The notes beneath the pieces are model-generated. The model had not been told where the DNA came from. It searched no databases and worked only from the letters and a program-made list of their open reading frames with translations. Shown here one piece after another: positions 44,110-52,808 of a DNA stretch of 64,000 nucleotides. Location of the stretch: contig DAOSDL010000006.1 in assembly GCA_035362335.1 (NCBI GenBank), positions 95,098-159,097 of the forward strand. The letters are read 5' to 3'. The stretch is from JAOSJT01 sp035362335 (GTDB taxonomy: Bacteria; Bacteroidota; Ignavibacteria; SZUA-365). Numbering within the stretch: position 1 is the stretch's first letter; each line of letters starts with the position of its first letter. The position numbers and the translations under genes were made by a program.

Positions 44110-45642
44110 ATGCGGCACGTTTTTCCATCATCACACTCGTCACATCCGACGCGTACGCTGCTCGCGCTCGTCGTGTTCATTTCCGTCGTCGCATTTCCGG
44201 AGATGAACGCGATCGCGGAATGGTCGACGCCCGCGCAGGGTGGAGTGCTGCGCTTCGCCGACGCACTGCGCACGCGACCCGACGACACCAAGGGACTGCG
44301 GGACAGCATTGTGCTTGCCAACTACGATGGGCTCCCCCTCAAGGCATTGCAATTCCGATTCAGAAACACCAACAGCAGAGTGCGCATCGCCTCGGTGGAG
44401 CTCGCGCCCACGCTGCGCAACGACCCGCGCTGGCTGTTCATGTCCGACATTCGCCGCAGCGTGGTGCAACCCGACCTCGGCAGCAATGACACTGTGTCGG
44501 TGGTGTTGCTCGGGCAGCAGGACGCGGAACTGCCGCCCAACGCCTTGCAGGGACTGGTGCATTTCATCTATGAAACGGTGAACATCGACAGCACCTCGGC
44601 CGACAGCACGGTGCTGGAACTCTTCGACGTCGTCGGCTCGCTTGCCGGAGGTATCGATGCGATGCTGACGGTGGAGCCCTCGCACACCATCCGTCTCGTC
44701 AACCGCATCAACAAGGCGGATGTGAATTACGATGACGATGTGAATATCAACGACCTTCTCGACCTGATGTATGTGATTCTCGGACGGGTAAAGTACAGCG
44801 GTGATCGCTTCGTGCGCGCGGACGTTTCCCCTTGGCCCACAGGTGATGCAATGATCGATGTCAAGGACCTCGCGCTGACGCAACAGGTGATTCTCAACGG
44901 CGCCTACCCCGATGGCTTGCCGCTGCATGCCGCATCGGCTCCTTCGGGAAATGTGGCGCACAGCGCGCCGGCGGCCTCACCCGATGCGAAGGTCACCGTG
45001 TATGTCAACAAACGCGGTGTGACCGTGCGTTTGGAAAACACGGTGAATGTGAAAGGCATACAACTGGAGCTGAGCAATATTCCCTCGGTGCCGGACACCG
45101 CGAAAGTCAGTACGATCTGGGGACCGGGCTCGTACGGTTTTTCCAACAACACCTTGCGCATTCTCGCGCTCGATCTCTCGGGCGGCACTCTTGTTACTCC
45201 GGGGAATCGCCTGGTGATCGACATGGTCTTCGACATCGCCAACCCGCTACAGGTCGGCTTCAAAAAGCTGATCGTCGCGAAGGAAGACAATACCTCGCTC
45301 GCGGATGTCGAAGTCTCGCTAGTGTACGGCACGCCGAACAGCAATCGGGAACTCCCGGTGCTGCCGGCGTATGAACTCGGACAGAATTATCCGAATCCCT
45401 TCAACCCCTCCACACGCATTCCCTTCCAGCTTCCCGCTCGCGGCGAAGTGCGCCTGGTGATCAGCAACGCTCTTGGCGAGGTGGTGCGCACGTTGTACAC
45501 CGGTGTGGCCGAATCCGGCAGGCATAATCTGTTCTGGGATGGCACCGCCGACGATGGCAGCGTGGTTCCGGGCGGGATGTATTTCTACACGCTGTTCACG
45601 CCCAGCACGCGCTTCACGCGGAAAATGCTCTATCTGCACTGA
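44110..45642 (+). CDS. Exported cohesin-like/dockerin protein with T9SS tail
   Basis: A 510-residue paralogue of the C-terminal two-thirds of the 747-residue protein. It has an N-terminal hydrophobic export signal, a cohesin-like beta module (RDSIVLANYDGLPLKALQFR, about 55-190), two dockerin-like loops (ADVNYDDDVNINDLLDLMYV and ADVSPWPTGDAMIDVKDLAL), a second beta module and a T9SS tail (QNYPNPFNPSTRIPF). AGAGGA precedes the ATG at 44110. The first loop has the DxNxDxxxxxxDL spacing expected for calcium binding. It ends the dockerin/FDARF gene cluster. Confidence 0.75.
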   Translation: MRHVFPSSHSSHPTRTLLALVVFISVVAFPEMNAIAEWSTPAQGGVLRFADALRTRPDDTKGLRDSIVLANYDGLPLKALQFRFRNTNSRVRIASVELAPTLRNDPRWLFMSDIRRSVVQPDLGSNDTVSVVLLGQQDAELPPNALQGLVHFIYETVNIDSTSADSTVLELFDVVGSLAGGIDAMLTVEPSHTIRLVNRINKADVNYDDDVNINDLLDLMYVILGRVKYSGDRFVRADVSPWPTGDAMIDVKDLALTQQVILNGAYPDGLPLHAASAPSGNVAHSAPAASPDAKVTVYVNKRGVTVRLENTVNVKGIQLELSNIPSVPDTAKVSTIWGPGSYGFSNNTLRILALDLSGGTLVTPGNRLVIDMVFDIANPLQVGFKKLIVAKEDNTSLADVEVSLVYGTPNSNRELPVLPAYELGQNYPNPFNPSTRIPFQLPARGEVRLVISNALGEVVRTLYTGVAESGRHNLFWDGTADDGSVVPGGMYFYTLFTPSTRFTRKMLYLH

Positions 45643-45719
45643 GCGGAGGGGGTGCGATGAAGTGCGAGTCGGAACGGCGTGACGGCTATGCCCAGCGCTC
45701 GAGAAGGGAGCGTGGTGTA

Positions 45720-48158
45720 ATGCCCGAAGTACGGAACACGGCCCTGGCGTTGCTGCTGCTGCTGTGTTCATCGTCCACTCTGATCGCACAGTCCACGGAT
45801 GTGGGCTGGCTGGACGGCTTCGCCCTGCCGGGCACGAACGGCACGGTGCACGCCATCGCCACAGCGGGCGACGAAATCTACATCGGCGGCTCCTTTACCG
45901 AGGTCGGTGGCATCCCGGCCCGTAATGTTGCCCGCTGGGATGGCGCGAACTGGTATCCGCTGGGTGATGGGGTGGACAGCACGGTGTTCGCCCTGGCGGT
46001 GGCGGGCGATGGAGTGTACGCCGGCGGGGCGTTTGTCCGCGCGGGCGGCACGGTGGTCAACCGCGTCGCGCGCTGGGACGGGAATGCCTGGAACCCGCTT
46101 GGCGCCGGCGTGGTGGGCACGGTGTACGCGTTGGAGGCATGGAAGGACAGCGTGGTAATCGGTGGCTTCTTCGCGCTCGGTGGTGGAGCCATTATGAACA
46201 ATGTGGCGAAATATCGCAACGGACAGTGGCATCCGTTTTCCACCGGCACCAACGCCGAGGTACGGGCCCTGCTCGTTGTGGATAGCACGCTGTACATCGC
46301 CGGCGCCTTCACCGATTGTGTCGCTCGGTGGAACGGCGCGCAGTGGCAATCCGTGGGAGGCAACCTCTCCGGCACAGCCATGTCCATCACCCACGATGGC
46401 GCAACTCTGCTGCTTGGTGGATCGTTTTTCATCGCTCCTATTCCCAACGTGCAGTATCTGGCGGCCTTCGACGGCGCGAACTGGCAGTTGTTCGCCGGTG
46501 GGACGAACGCTCCCGTGCGTGCGCTGCACGCACGGGGTGGACGCATACACGCGGGCGGGACATTCACCTCGGTGGCCAGTGCGCCGCTGTCGCACTTCGT
46601 CGTTTGGGATGGCAGCAGCTGGACATCGCCGGGTGGGGGCAGCGACGACGCGGTATTCGCCATCGCGGGCCGAGCGGATGCTGTGCTTGCGGGAGGGGCC
46701 TTCATACGGGCCGGCAGTATCGACGCGCGAGGCGTTGCCATATTGCGCGATACGATGTGGAGTCCGCTGGGCGTGGGAGCCAACAGCAGTGTACGCGCGA
46801 TTGTCGCCTACGACAGTCTCCTCGTCGTCGGAGGCGATTTCACACGTATTGGCGGTGTGAACGCGCAATACGTCGCCGGCTGGGACGGCAGTCGCTGGCG
46901 ATCATTCGGTTCGGGCCTGAGTGGTAGTGTGTTCGCATTGGCAGTGTACAATGGAGTTCTCTATGCCGGCGGTGCGTTCACGCATGCGGACACGGCGCTC
47001 GTGAATCGCATCGCACGATGGAACGGCAGCGTGTGGGAGCCCGTGGGTGCGGGATTCAACAATGCGGTTGACGTCTTGCACGTACATAACGGCGAATTGT
47101 ACGCGGGCGGACTCTTCAGCGCAACGGGAGGCAGTACCGTCAATCGAATCGCACGTTGGAATGGCTTGTCGTGGAGCGCGCTCGGCAGTGGCATGGACAA
47201 TCGTGTTCTTGCGCTGGAGACGTTTCAGGGCATGCTGTATGCCGGAGGGAGTTTTGCCACCGCCGGGGCGGCGTCCGCACCCAATATCGCGCGTTGGAAT
47301 GGCACCGGATGGAGCGCTGTGAGCGCATCCACCAACGGCATTGTTCACGCGCTGCGTGCGGTGGACAGTGTGCTGCTGGTGGGGGGAAGGTTCAGCGTGA
47401 TCGGAGGGGCGTCGAGACCCTTTTTCTCGCGTTGGAACGGAGCACAGTGGTCGGCACCCAGCTCATCGGTGAATGGTCCCGTTCTCGCACTTGCCCGGCA
47501 CGACAGTTTGCTCACCGTGGGTGGAGAGTTCACACAGGTTGCGGGCTTGCCCTCACGGGGCTTCGCGCTATGGAATGGCGCGTCGTGGACCGCGGCTGGA
47601 TCGGGCCTGGATTCCACTGTTCTCGCCATCGCGTCGAGCGATTCAGGCATGGTGGTGGGAGGAGCATTCACCCGCGCCGGTGGCAGGGCATCGTCGCGAC
47701 TGGCGGCGTACACACCACCCTTCGCGCTGCCCCTGGCCAGCGGCTGGAATCTGGTTTCACTTCCCGTTCGCACGCTGCGTACGGGGGTGAATGTGTGGTT
47801 CCCCGGCGCGCCGAGCGGGTTGTGGTCGTTTGAAACAAATCAATACACGCAGGTGCAGTCGCTGCGCAATGGCCTCGGGTACTGGGGCTTCTTTACGGGG
47901 ACCTCCGTGGCCTATTTCGCTGGCACGCCCATCGATTCCGTCGCCGTGGATGTGCCCGACGGTGGTCGCTGGTTTCTGTTCGGCTCGGTGAGCGCCGTGA
48001 AGGCCGCCAGTGCACTGCAAGCCGACCCGCCTGGTGCATTGCTCGCCGGATCGCTGTACGAGTACGAAAACGGCGGGTATCGCGCACCGGCCGACATTCG
48101 ACCGGGCCGGGGCTACTGGGTGTATGTGCTTCAGCCGTGCACGCTGCGACTGCGTTGA
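45720..48158 (+). CDS. Exported 14-repeat beta-propeller protein
   Basis: An 812-residue protein with a signal peptide (cleavage after LIA). Residues about 30-660 are about 14 repeats of roughly 46 residues with the consensus LYAGGxFTxAGG...IARWNGxxWxPLGxG; the fourth repeat is shortened and the last is partial. Fourteen blades would fit two seven-bladed propellers. The C-terminal ~140 residues are a doubled 'GWNLVSLPV...GLGYWGFF' / 'GGRWFLFGS...GRGYWVYV' module, and there is no NYPNPF tail. A GGGAG lies about nine bases before the ATG. Propellers of this kind usually mediate protein or ligand binding; no catalytic site is evident. Confidence 0.72.
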   Translation: MPEVRNTALALLLLLCSSSTLIAQSTDVGWLDGFALPGTNGTVHAIATAGDEIYIGGSFTEVGGIPARNVARWDGANWYPLGDGVDSTVFALAVAGDGVYAGGAFVRAGGTVVNRVARWDGNAWNPLGAGVVGTVYALEAWKDSVVIGGFFALGGGAIMNNVAKYRNGQWHPFSTGTNAEVRALLVVDSTLYIAGAFTDCVARWNGAQWQSVGGNLSGTAMSITHDGATLLLGGSFFIAPIPNVQYLAAFDGANWQLFAGGTNAPVRALHARGGRIHAGGTFTSVASAPLSHFVVWDGSSWTSPGGGSDDAVFAIAGRADAVLAGGAFIRAGSIDARGVAILRDTMWSPLGVGANSSVRAIVAYDSLLVVGGDFTRIGGVNAQYVAGWDGSRWRSFGSGLSGSVFALAVYNGVLYAGGAFTHADTALVNRIARWNGSVWEPVGAGFNNAVDVLHVHNGELYAGGLFSATGGSTVNRIARWNGLSWSALGSGMDNRVLALETFQGMLYAGGSFATAGAASAPNIARWNGTGWSAVSASTNGIVHALRAVDSVLLVGGRFSVIGGASRPFFSRWNGAQWSAPSSSVNGPVLALARHDSLLTVGGEFTQVAGLPSRGFALWNGASWTAAGSGLDSTVLAIASSDSGMVVGGAFTRAGGRASSRLAAYTPPFALPLASGWNLVSLPVRTLRTGVNVWFPGAPSGLWSFETNQYTQVQSLRNGLGYWGFFTGTSVAYFAGTPIDSVAVDVPDGGRWFLFGSVSAVKAASALQADPPGALLAGSLYEYENGGYRAPADIRPGRGYWVYVLQPCTLRLR

Positions 48159-48171
48159 CGGAACGAACGCG

Positions 48172-49188
48172 ATGGCATACACGCTTCGGAGGTTGACAAG
48201 CGATACCGCGCATGCGCGCCGAGATGCGCGGTGTGAAACGGGAGTATTGTATCCGAAAAACACGCGATGCAGCGTGGCGGCTGCTCGCGTCGGTAACAAT
48301 TACTTGGCTCGAACGTTCCCAACGCTGTTGATCGCTTGCTGCCTGTGTGCGGTGATATCATGTCGTGCACTTGCTCAGGGCAGTCCGCCACATGCGGAAG
48401 GCCGGGACGAAACCGTGGAAGTGCGCGAGCTTCAATTCTCCGAAGCCACGGGGCGCGCACCGCTGCGCTTCTCTCCTCGGCTCACTGCAAGGACGCCGTT
48501 CGAATGGTACTTCCGCTCCTACGAAGGGGAAGGAAGTCGCGACGGAGTGAACGACGTGGCCTATCTGGGCTGGAACGTGTTGGGACGCGATTCCGCCGCG
48601 GCGGGCTTCTGGTTGAATTTTGAAAACGACTATCACGGTTGGTTCGAACACAATCTGGACGTGCGCGCGGAGAGCGGCGCGTTCGTCCGCCGAATGAAAA
48701 CCGCCATCGATAGACCCAGCGGCGACGGAGTGTCGAAAAGCTGGGCTTTCGATCACATCACTTTTCATCATGGGCGCGTGGACGCCGGTGCGGCGCTTCC
48801 GCAAATTGCCATGACGCTGGACGCCTCTCCCGATTTTACCGAACTGTATGTGAACGGTAGCGTGCGGCTTACCCGCCGCTTGCACGAAGCGACAGCGCGC
48901 ATCACCGCCCGTGCCGGCATGGCGCTGCCGTGGGCGCAGGCATCACTGCTGATGGTGGATGTGGAAGAGGACGCTGCCCTGAGCTTCGCATCCATCGGCC
49001 CGGGACAGCGATTGACACTTGTGCTGCTCAACCCCCGCGCGCGCGCTGTGACTCTGCCCGCGCAACTTCGTTGGCCTCGTGACAGCGCGGGCGGTACGCT
49101 CTGGTCCGGGACGGGGACGCTGCTGCTGGAGTTGCTGGCGCTGGACGACAACACCGTGCTCGTGACGCGGCAGATGGAGTACCCATGA
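48172..49188 (+). CDS. Exported protein of unknown function, coupled to the glycine-rich gene
   Basis: A 338-residue protein with an unusually long n-region before a hydrophobic stretch (FPTLLIACCLCAVISCRALA, about residues 49-69). The mature part has an aromatic-rich middle (GFWLNFENDYHGWFEHNLD) and a beta-rich C-terminus. I recognise no family. Its stop codon overlaps the next start as ATGA, so the two proteins are probably made in fixed ratio and may work together. An internal start close to the hydrophobic stretch is possible, since the first 45 residues look poorly conserved in character. Confidence 0.55.
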   Translation: MAYTLRRLTSDTAHARRDARCETGVLYPKNTRCSVAAARVGNNYLARTFPTLLIACCLCAVISCRALAQGSPPHAEGRDETVEVRELQFSEATGRAPLRFSPRLTARTPFEWYFRSYEGEGSRDGVNDVAYLGWNVLGRDSAAAGFWLNFENDYHGWFEHNLDVRAESGAFVRRMKTAIDRPSGDGVSKSWAFDHITFHHGRVDAGAALPQIAMTLDASPDFTELYVNGSVRLTRRLHEATARITARAGMALPWAQASLLMVDVEEDAALSFASIGPGQRLTLVLLNPRARAVTLPAQLRWPRDSAGGTLWSGTGTLLLELLALDDNTVLVTRQMEYP

Positions 49189-52100
49189 GTCGCGTACTCT
49201 CTTCCGGCGTCCTGCGCTGCCTTGACCGCCTCCTCGTCGCCCGATTTTCGCGCGCGATCATCATCATGATCGCGCTACTCTGGTCGGCGCCGGCCGAGGG
49301 GCAAACGTTGTCGTACTTGTTGCCCGACATCGGTGCGCCCGGAATGGCCACGTACGTGGAAGGGATAGCGCCGCCGAGCGAAACAGGTAGTTTCGGTGCC
49401 GATGGTTTGTACCTCAACAATCCGGGCAATGCGGTACGCTTCGAATGCGTGCGACCCGAGGACACGTTGAAGGTCACCATCGGTCCTGTACTCGTCTCCT
49501 GGCAAGGCAGGATGTTCGCCACGCACATATTCGTTGCACCCTGGTTGCGTCCCCCGTCGCATGATTGGCGTCTGCTAGGAGATGATTGGCGCATTCCCCT
49601 GCGCTTCGTGCGCAACGGGCTGGCATCGGACACTGTGATCTTTTATATCGTCCGACCCCAACCGTTCATGCGTATCGATCGCGGTGTCACACTGGGAGAC
49701 GGAGTATGGGGCGTGCGCTCGCCACGGGGGGCGATGATTGTGGAGGGGTTGGACGCGCGGGCCGCCGCACTGGCTGTATCGCGGGCGGACTGCGATCCAT
49801 TCACCGAGGGAAATCAAGGTCTGCTGCCATTCGTGCTGCTTTCCGAAGGCGATATCATTGGTCGGGAGGGCGCATATCTGGATGTTTCGGCCAGCGGTAG
49901 CGACGCCGGACCGGGCGGAGGGGGAGGAGGCGGATCGTTTTGTCTCGATGCGGTGGGAGGTTCGGCAGGAGGAGCGGGCTTCACCTCCGGAGGGCCGGGT
50001 GGACGCACGGCATTGCCGCCATCGCCCATCCAGGATTATCGTTACCCTCAGGCGGAAAGCAGTGGCAACGTCGCGGGTGGGCAAGGCGCCTCGCTCAACG
50101 GTGTCCGGGGTGCGGAGTCGCGCGGCTTTCGCGCCGCGGGCGGAGGGAGCGGTCATCCTTTCGGACAAGCTGGTGTGGGATGGGATTCCATGACCGGCGT
50201 GGCCTCAGCTGGAGGACACGGCGGAGCCAGTGCGGCTCCCTCAGGCGAGCGCTCTCACGGCGCGAGTGCGCGGGATGCCGCCGATAGCCTCGGCATCTGG
50301 CATGGGCACGCCCATGGCAATCCGCAGCTTCAACCGCTCGGTGGCGGATCCGGTGGTGCCAGCGCTTATGTGGAACATCCCGCTGTATGCGCCGGAGCGG
50401 GCGGCGGTGGTGGCGGCGCAGTTCGCATCGCGGGGCGGCGTGTGCAGGGACTCGGCTTGCGTGCGCGCGGAGCTGACGGAATCGAAGAAGATGGTGGCGA
50501 CGGCGGGCATGGCTCCGGCGGTTCGATACACGTCGCCGCGCGAATCGACGAGGTGACAGTCGGAGTCGACGTTTCCGGTGGCGCCGGGTTGCCCGCTGCC
50601 GCGGGCCGCGTGCGCATCGATGGGGCCACGACAACGCTCGCCGTGCTCCCCACGGATGTGCATGTCGCCAATGGTCCGACACTCGACAGTACCAGCATGA
50701 TACGGCGATCTTCGTTCACCATCGCCGGAACGGGGAACGGCGCACGCGTGCATCTGTACAGACGATCAATCACCATGCCCTGGCAGCGCATCGCGACCGT
50801 GGTCGACTATGTCGGCCCGCGTTGGAGCGTGGCGCTCGAATTGCCGGGGAACGATCAGGTGTACCATATCGTGGCCATACAGGAGGAGGCACAAGTTTCC
50901 ACTTCGACGTTCGAAGCCGTTGCGCCGTGGACCATGGGACAGGCGGCGGCGGGCACGCTGTACAATCGCGAGGCGCGGATTGATGTCGAGACGTTTGCTC
51001 CACCCGCGATGACCATGCGGAGTTGCGAAGCTCTCCTTGTCGACTCGGTACGAGTGCGCAACAACTCCGATGCGCCCATGCTTATTGTGGAGGCGGAGTT
51101 GCTCGTCTCGAAGGCGTTTTCCCTGATCGACAGCACGTCGTTTCCGCGACTGCTCCGTGGAGGAGAGACGCTGGCGCTGGCAATACAATGCGACGCGACG
51201 ATGGATGCGGGAACACTGCTCCGCGACACCGTGCTCCTGCGTTGCGGTACGTCATCGCGTGAACCCGTGCTTTTGCGCATCCCACTGGAGGCAAGAGTCG
51301 AGCGCTTTGCCTTCGACATGTCCGAGCGTGCCTTGCGCCTGGGCAGAATGGATCTCTGTTCAGAGGCCACACGCGAAGGTGTGGTGGATTTCGTCAACAG
51401 TGGCAATGGAGCGATCACGCTGTTTCAACTTCAGAACACTGTTCCCGAGCTGTTACTGGAAATCGAGTCGGGGAAGGGTTTTCCCCTCACTGTGGAAGCG
51501 GGACGTACCGAGCGCCTGCGGTGGAAATTTTCGCCCACGGGCGAACGCGCGAGCATTGATGGCGAATTGCAACTCATGGCGGCGATGGGTGCCTGCGTGG
51601 AACGCATCACCCTGCCTGTGTCCGCCACGGTCGACAGCTCCGCCATCCTCGCCCCCGGAGCGCTGGATTTCGGACGAGTAGTATCCGCATCCTTTCCAGT
51701 TACAGGTTCAGTCGACATTCACAACGTCGGCAGCACGCCTGTCGGGATGACGCTTTCGCTCGTCGGATCGGCGCGTTATAGCTTCGCCTCCCAGCCACCG
51801 GCCGCACTCGCGCCTGGCGAGGAGGTGCGGGTATATCTCAGCTTCGAAGACCCGGGCGATCGCGGTGTGCATGAAGGCGTTATACAGGTACAAACCGATC
51901 CCGATTGCGCTTCGAGGAGCATTCGTCTCACCGCCGAGCGCATACCCGATGTACTGCGCCTTTCCGTTGCCGACTTGCGCGGAGAAGTGGGCGACACTGT
52001 ATGGGTCGCAGTGCGTGCCGCCTTTCCCGCAGTCGGCGGAGCGTTGGACCGCACGCTCTCCATCGATGCGCTGCTTCGGAGCGACGCGTCGCTGCTCGTA

Positions 52101-52619
52101 CCTGTCGGAACTGCTCGCGGTGTTGTGGAGCGTGGTGAACGAAGTGTTCCCGTGCGCATCACTATTCCCGCAGGAAAGGATTCCGCAACGATTCAATTGC
52201 CCTACCTCGTCACGCTCGGCCGTGTCGATACATCCGGATTGCATATCGATGATGTCATCGTGCGAAATGTCGATGTGGACGTGGAGCGGCAGGACGGGTT
52301 ATTCACCCTCGTCGGCCTGTGCGAGGAAGGAGGGACGCGGATGTTCGATGCATCGCAACGGGCCGGCATTCGTGCCGTCACACCTCAGCCCGTGTCCGAG
52401 CGAGCAGAGATACTCCTGCGCAGTATTGAAAGTGGCGCGCACACCGTGGCGCTGTATGATGTGCTGGGTCGTTGCGTACGCGTCGTGCACAGCGGTGCGC
52501 TGACGGCGGGCACACATCGGCTGGCACTCAGTGGAAGCGATCTACGCTCGGGAACCTACCTGCTGCTGTTCACGACACCTTCGATGCGCTTCTCGAGAAC
52601 AGTGGTTATCGCGCGTTGA
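49185..52619 (+). CDS. Exported glycine-rich and anchor-D surface protein with T9SS tail
   Basis: A 1144-residue protein with a long-n-region signal peptide (hydrophobic at about 23-35). Residues about 240-470 are glycine-rich, with several runs of consecutive glycines and repeated GG-hydrophobic patterns similar to glycine-rich adhesins. The C-terminal half has anchor-D-like repeats, including LDFGRVVSASFPVTGSVDI. The last ~80 residues show a T9SS-like tail without the NPF signature (VTPQPVSERAEILLRS ... VALYDVLGR ... SGTYLLLF ... VVIAR). It is translationally coupled to the preceding gene. An adhesive or structural role is plausible but not demonstrated. Confidence 0.65.
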   Translation: MSRVLSSGVLRCLDRLLVARFSRAIIIMIALLWSAPAEGQTLSYLLPDIGAPGMATYVEGIAPPSETGSFGADGLYLNNPGNAVRFECVRPEDTLKVTIGPVLVSWQGRMFATHIFVAPWLRPPSHDWRLLGDDWRIPLRFVRNGLASDTVIFYIVRPQPFMRIDRGVTLGDGVWGVRSPRGAMIVEGLDARAAALAVSRADCDPFTEGNQGLLPFVLLSEGDIIGREGAYLDVSASGSDAGPGGGGGGGSFCLDAVGGSAGGAGFTSGGPGGRTALPPSPIQDYRYPQAESSGNVAGGQGASLNGVRGAESRGFRAAGGGSGHPFGQAGVGWDSMTGVASAGGHGGASAAPSGERSHGASARDAADSLGIWHGHAHGNPQLQPLGGGSGGASAYVEHPAVCAGAGGGGGGAVRIAGRRVQGLGLRARGADGIEEDGGDGGHGSGGSIHVAARIDEVTVGVDVSGGAGLPAAAGRVRIDGATTTLAVLPTDVHVANGPTLDSTSMIRRSSFTIAGTGNGARVHLYRRSITMPWQRIATVVDYVGPRWSVALELPGNDQVYHIVAIQEEAQVSTSTFEAVAPWTMGQAAAGTLYNREARIDVETFAPPAMTMRSCEALLVDSVRVRNNSDAPMLIVEAELLVSKAFSLIDSTSFPRLLRGGETLALAIQCDATMDAGTLLRDTVLLRCGTSSREPVLLRIPLEARVERFAFDMSERALRLGRMDLCSEATREGVVDFVNSGNGAITLFQLQNTVPELLLEIESGKGFPLTVEAGRTERLRWKFSPTGERASIDGELQLMAAMGACVERITLPVSATVDSSAILAPGALDFGRVVSASFPVTGSVDIHNVGSTPVGMTLSLVGSARYSFASQPPAALAPGEEVRVYLSFEDPGDRGVHEGVIQVQTDPDCASRSIRLTAERIPDVLRLSVADLRGEVGDTVWVAVRAAFPAVGGALDRTLSIDALLRSDASLLVPVGTARGVVERGERSVPVRITIPAGKDSATIQLPYLVTLGRVDTSGLHIDDVIVRNVDVDVERQDGLFTLVGLCEEGGTRMFDASQRAGIRAVTPQPVSERAEILLRSIESGAHTVALYDVLGRCVRVVHSGALTAGTHRLALSGSDLRSGTYLLLFTTPSMRFSRTVVIAR

Positions 52620-52735
52620 TCCTCCCGGGGGTGGGGATTCGCTTCATCGGGAAATCGGGTACAGAGTGGCAGGTCGACGAAGGGAATGGACGGCACGCTC
52701 CGTGGCTATGCCCTGTGAAAAATCTTCCCGCACTC

Positions 52736-52764
52736 TTGTCTTTCATCCCACAATCGCGTAAACT
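52736..52764 (+). promoter_or_regulatory. Predicted sigma70-type promoter
   Basis: TTGTCT at 52736-52741 and TAAACT at 52759-52764 are separated by 17 bases. The predicted start near 52771 gives a leader of about 38 bases to the TTG start of the 2076-residue gene. Confidence 0.4.
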
Positions 52765-52808
52765 CACTTTTCGTTTCTTCAAACATATAGAGAAGAAGAT
52801 AGCGGCTG

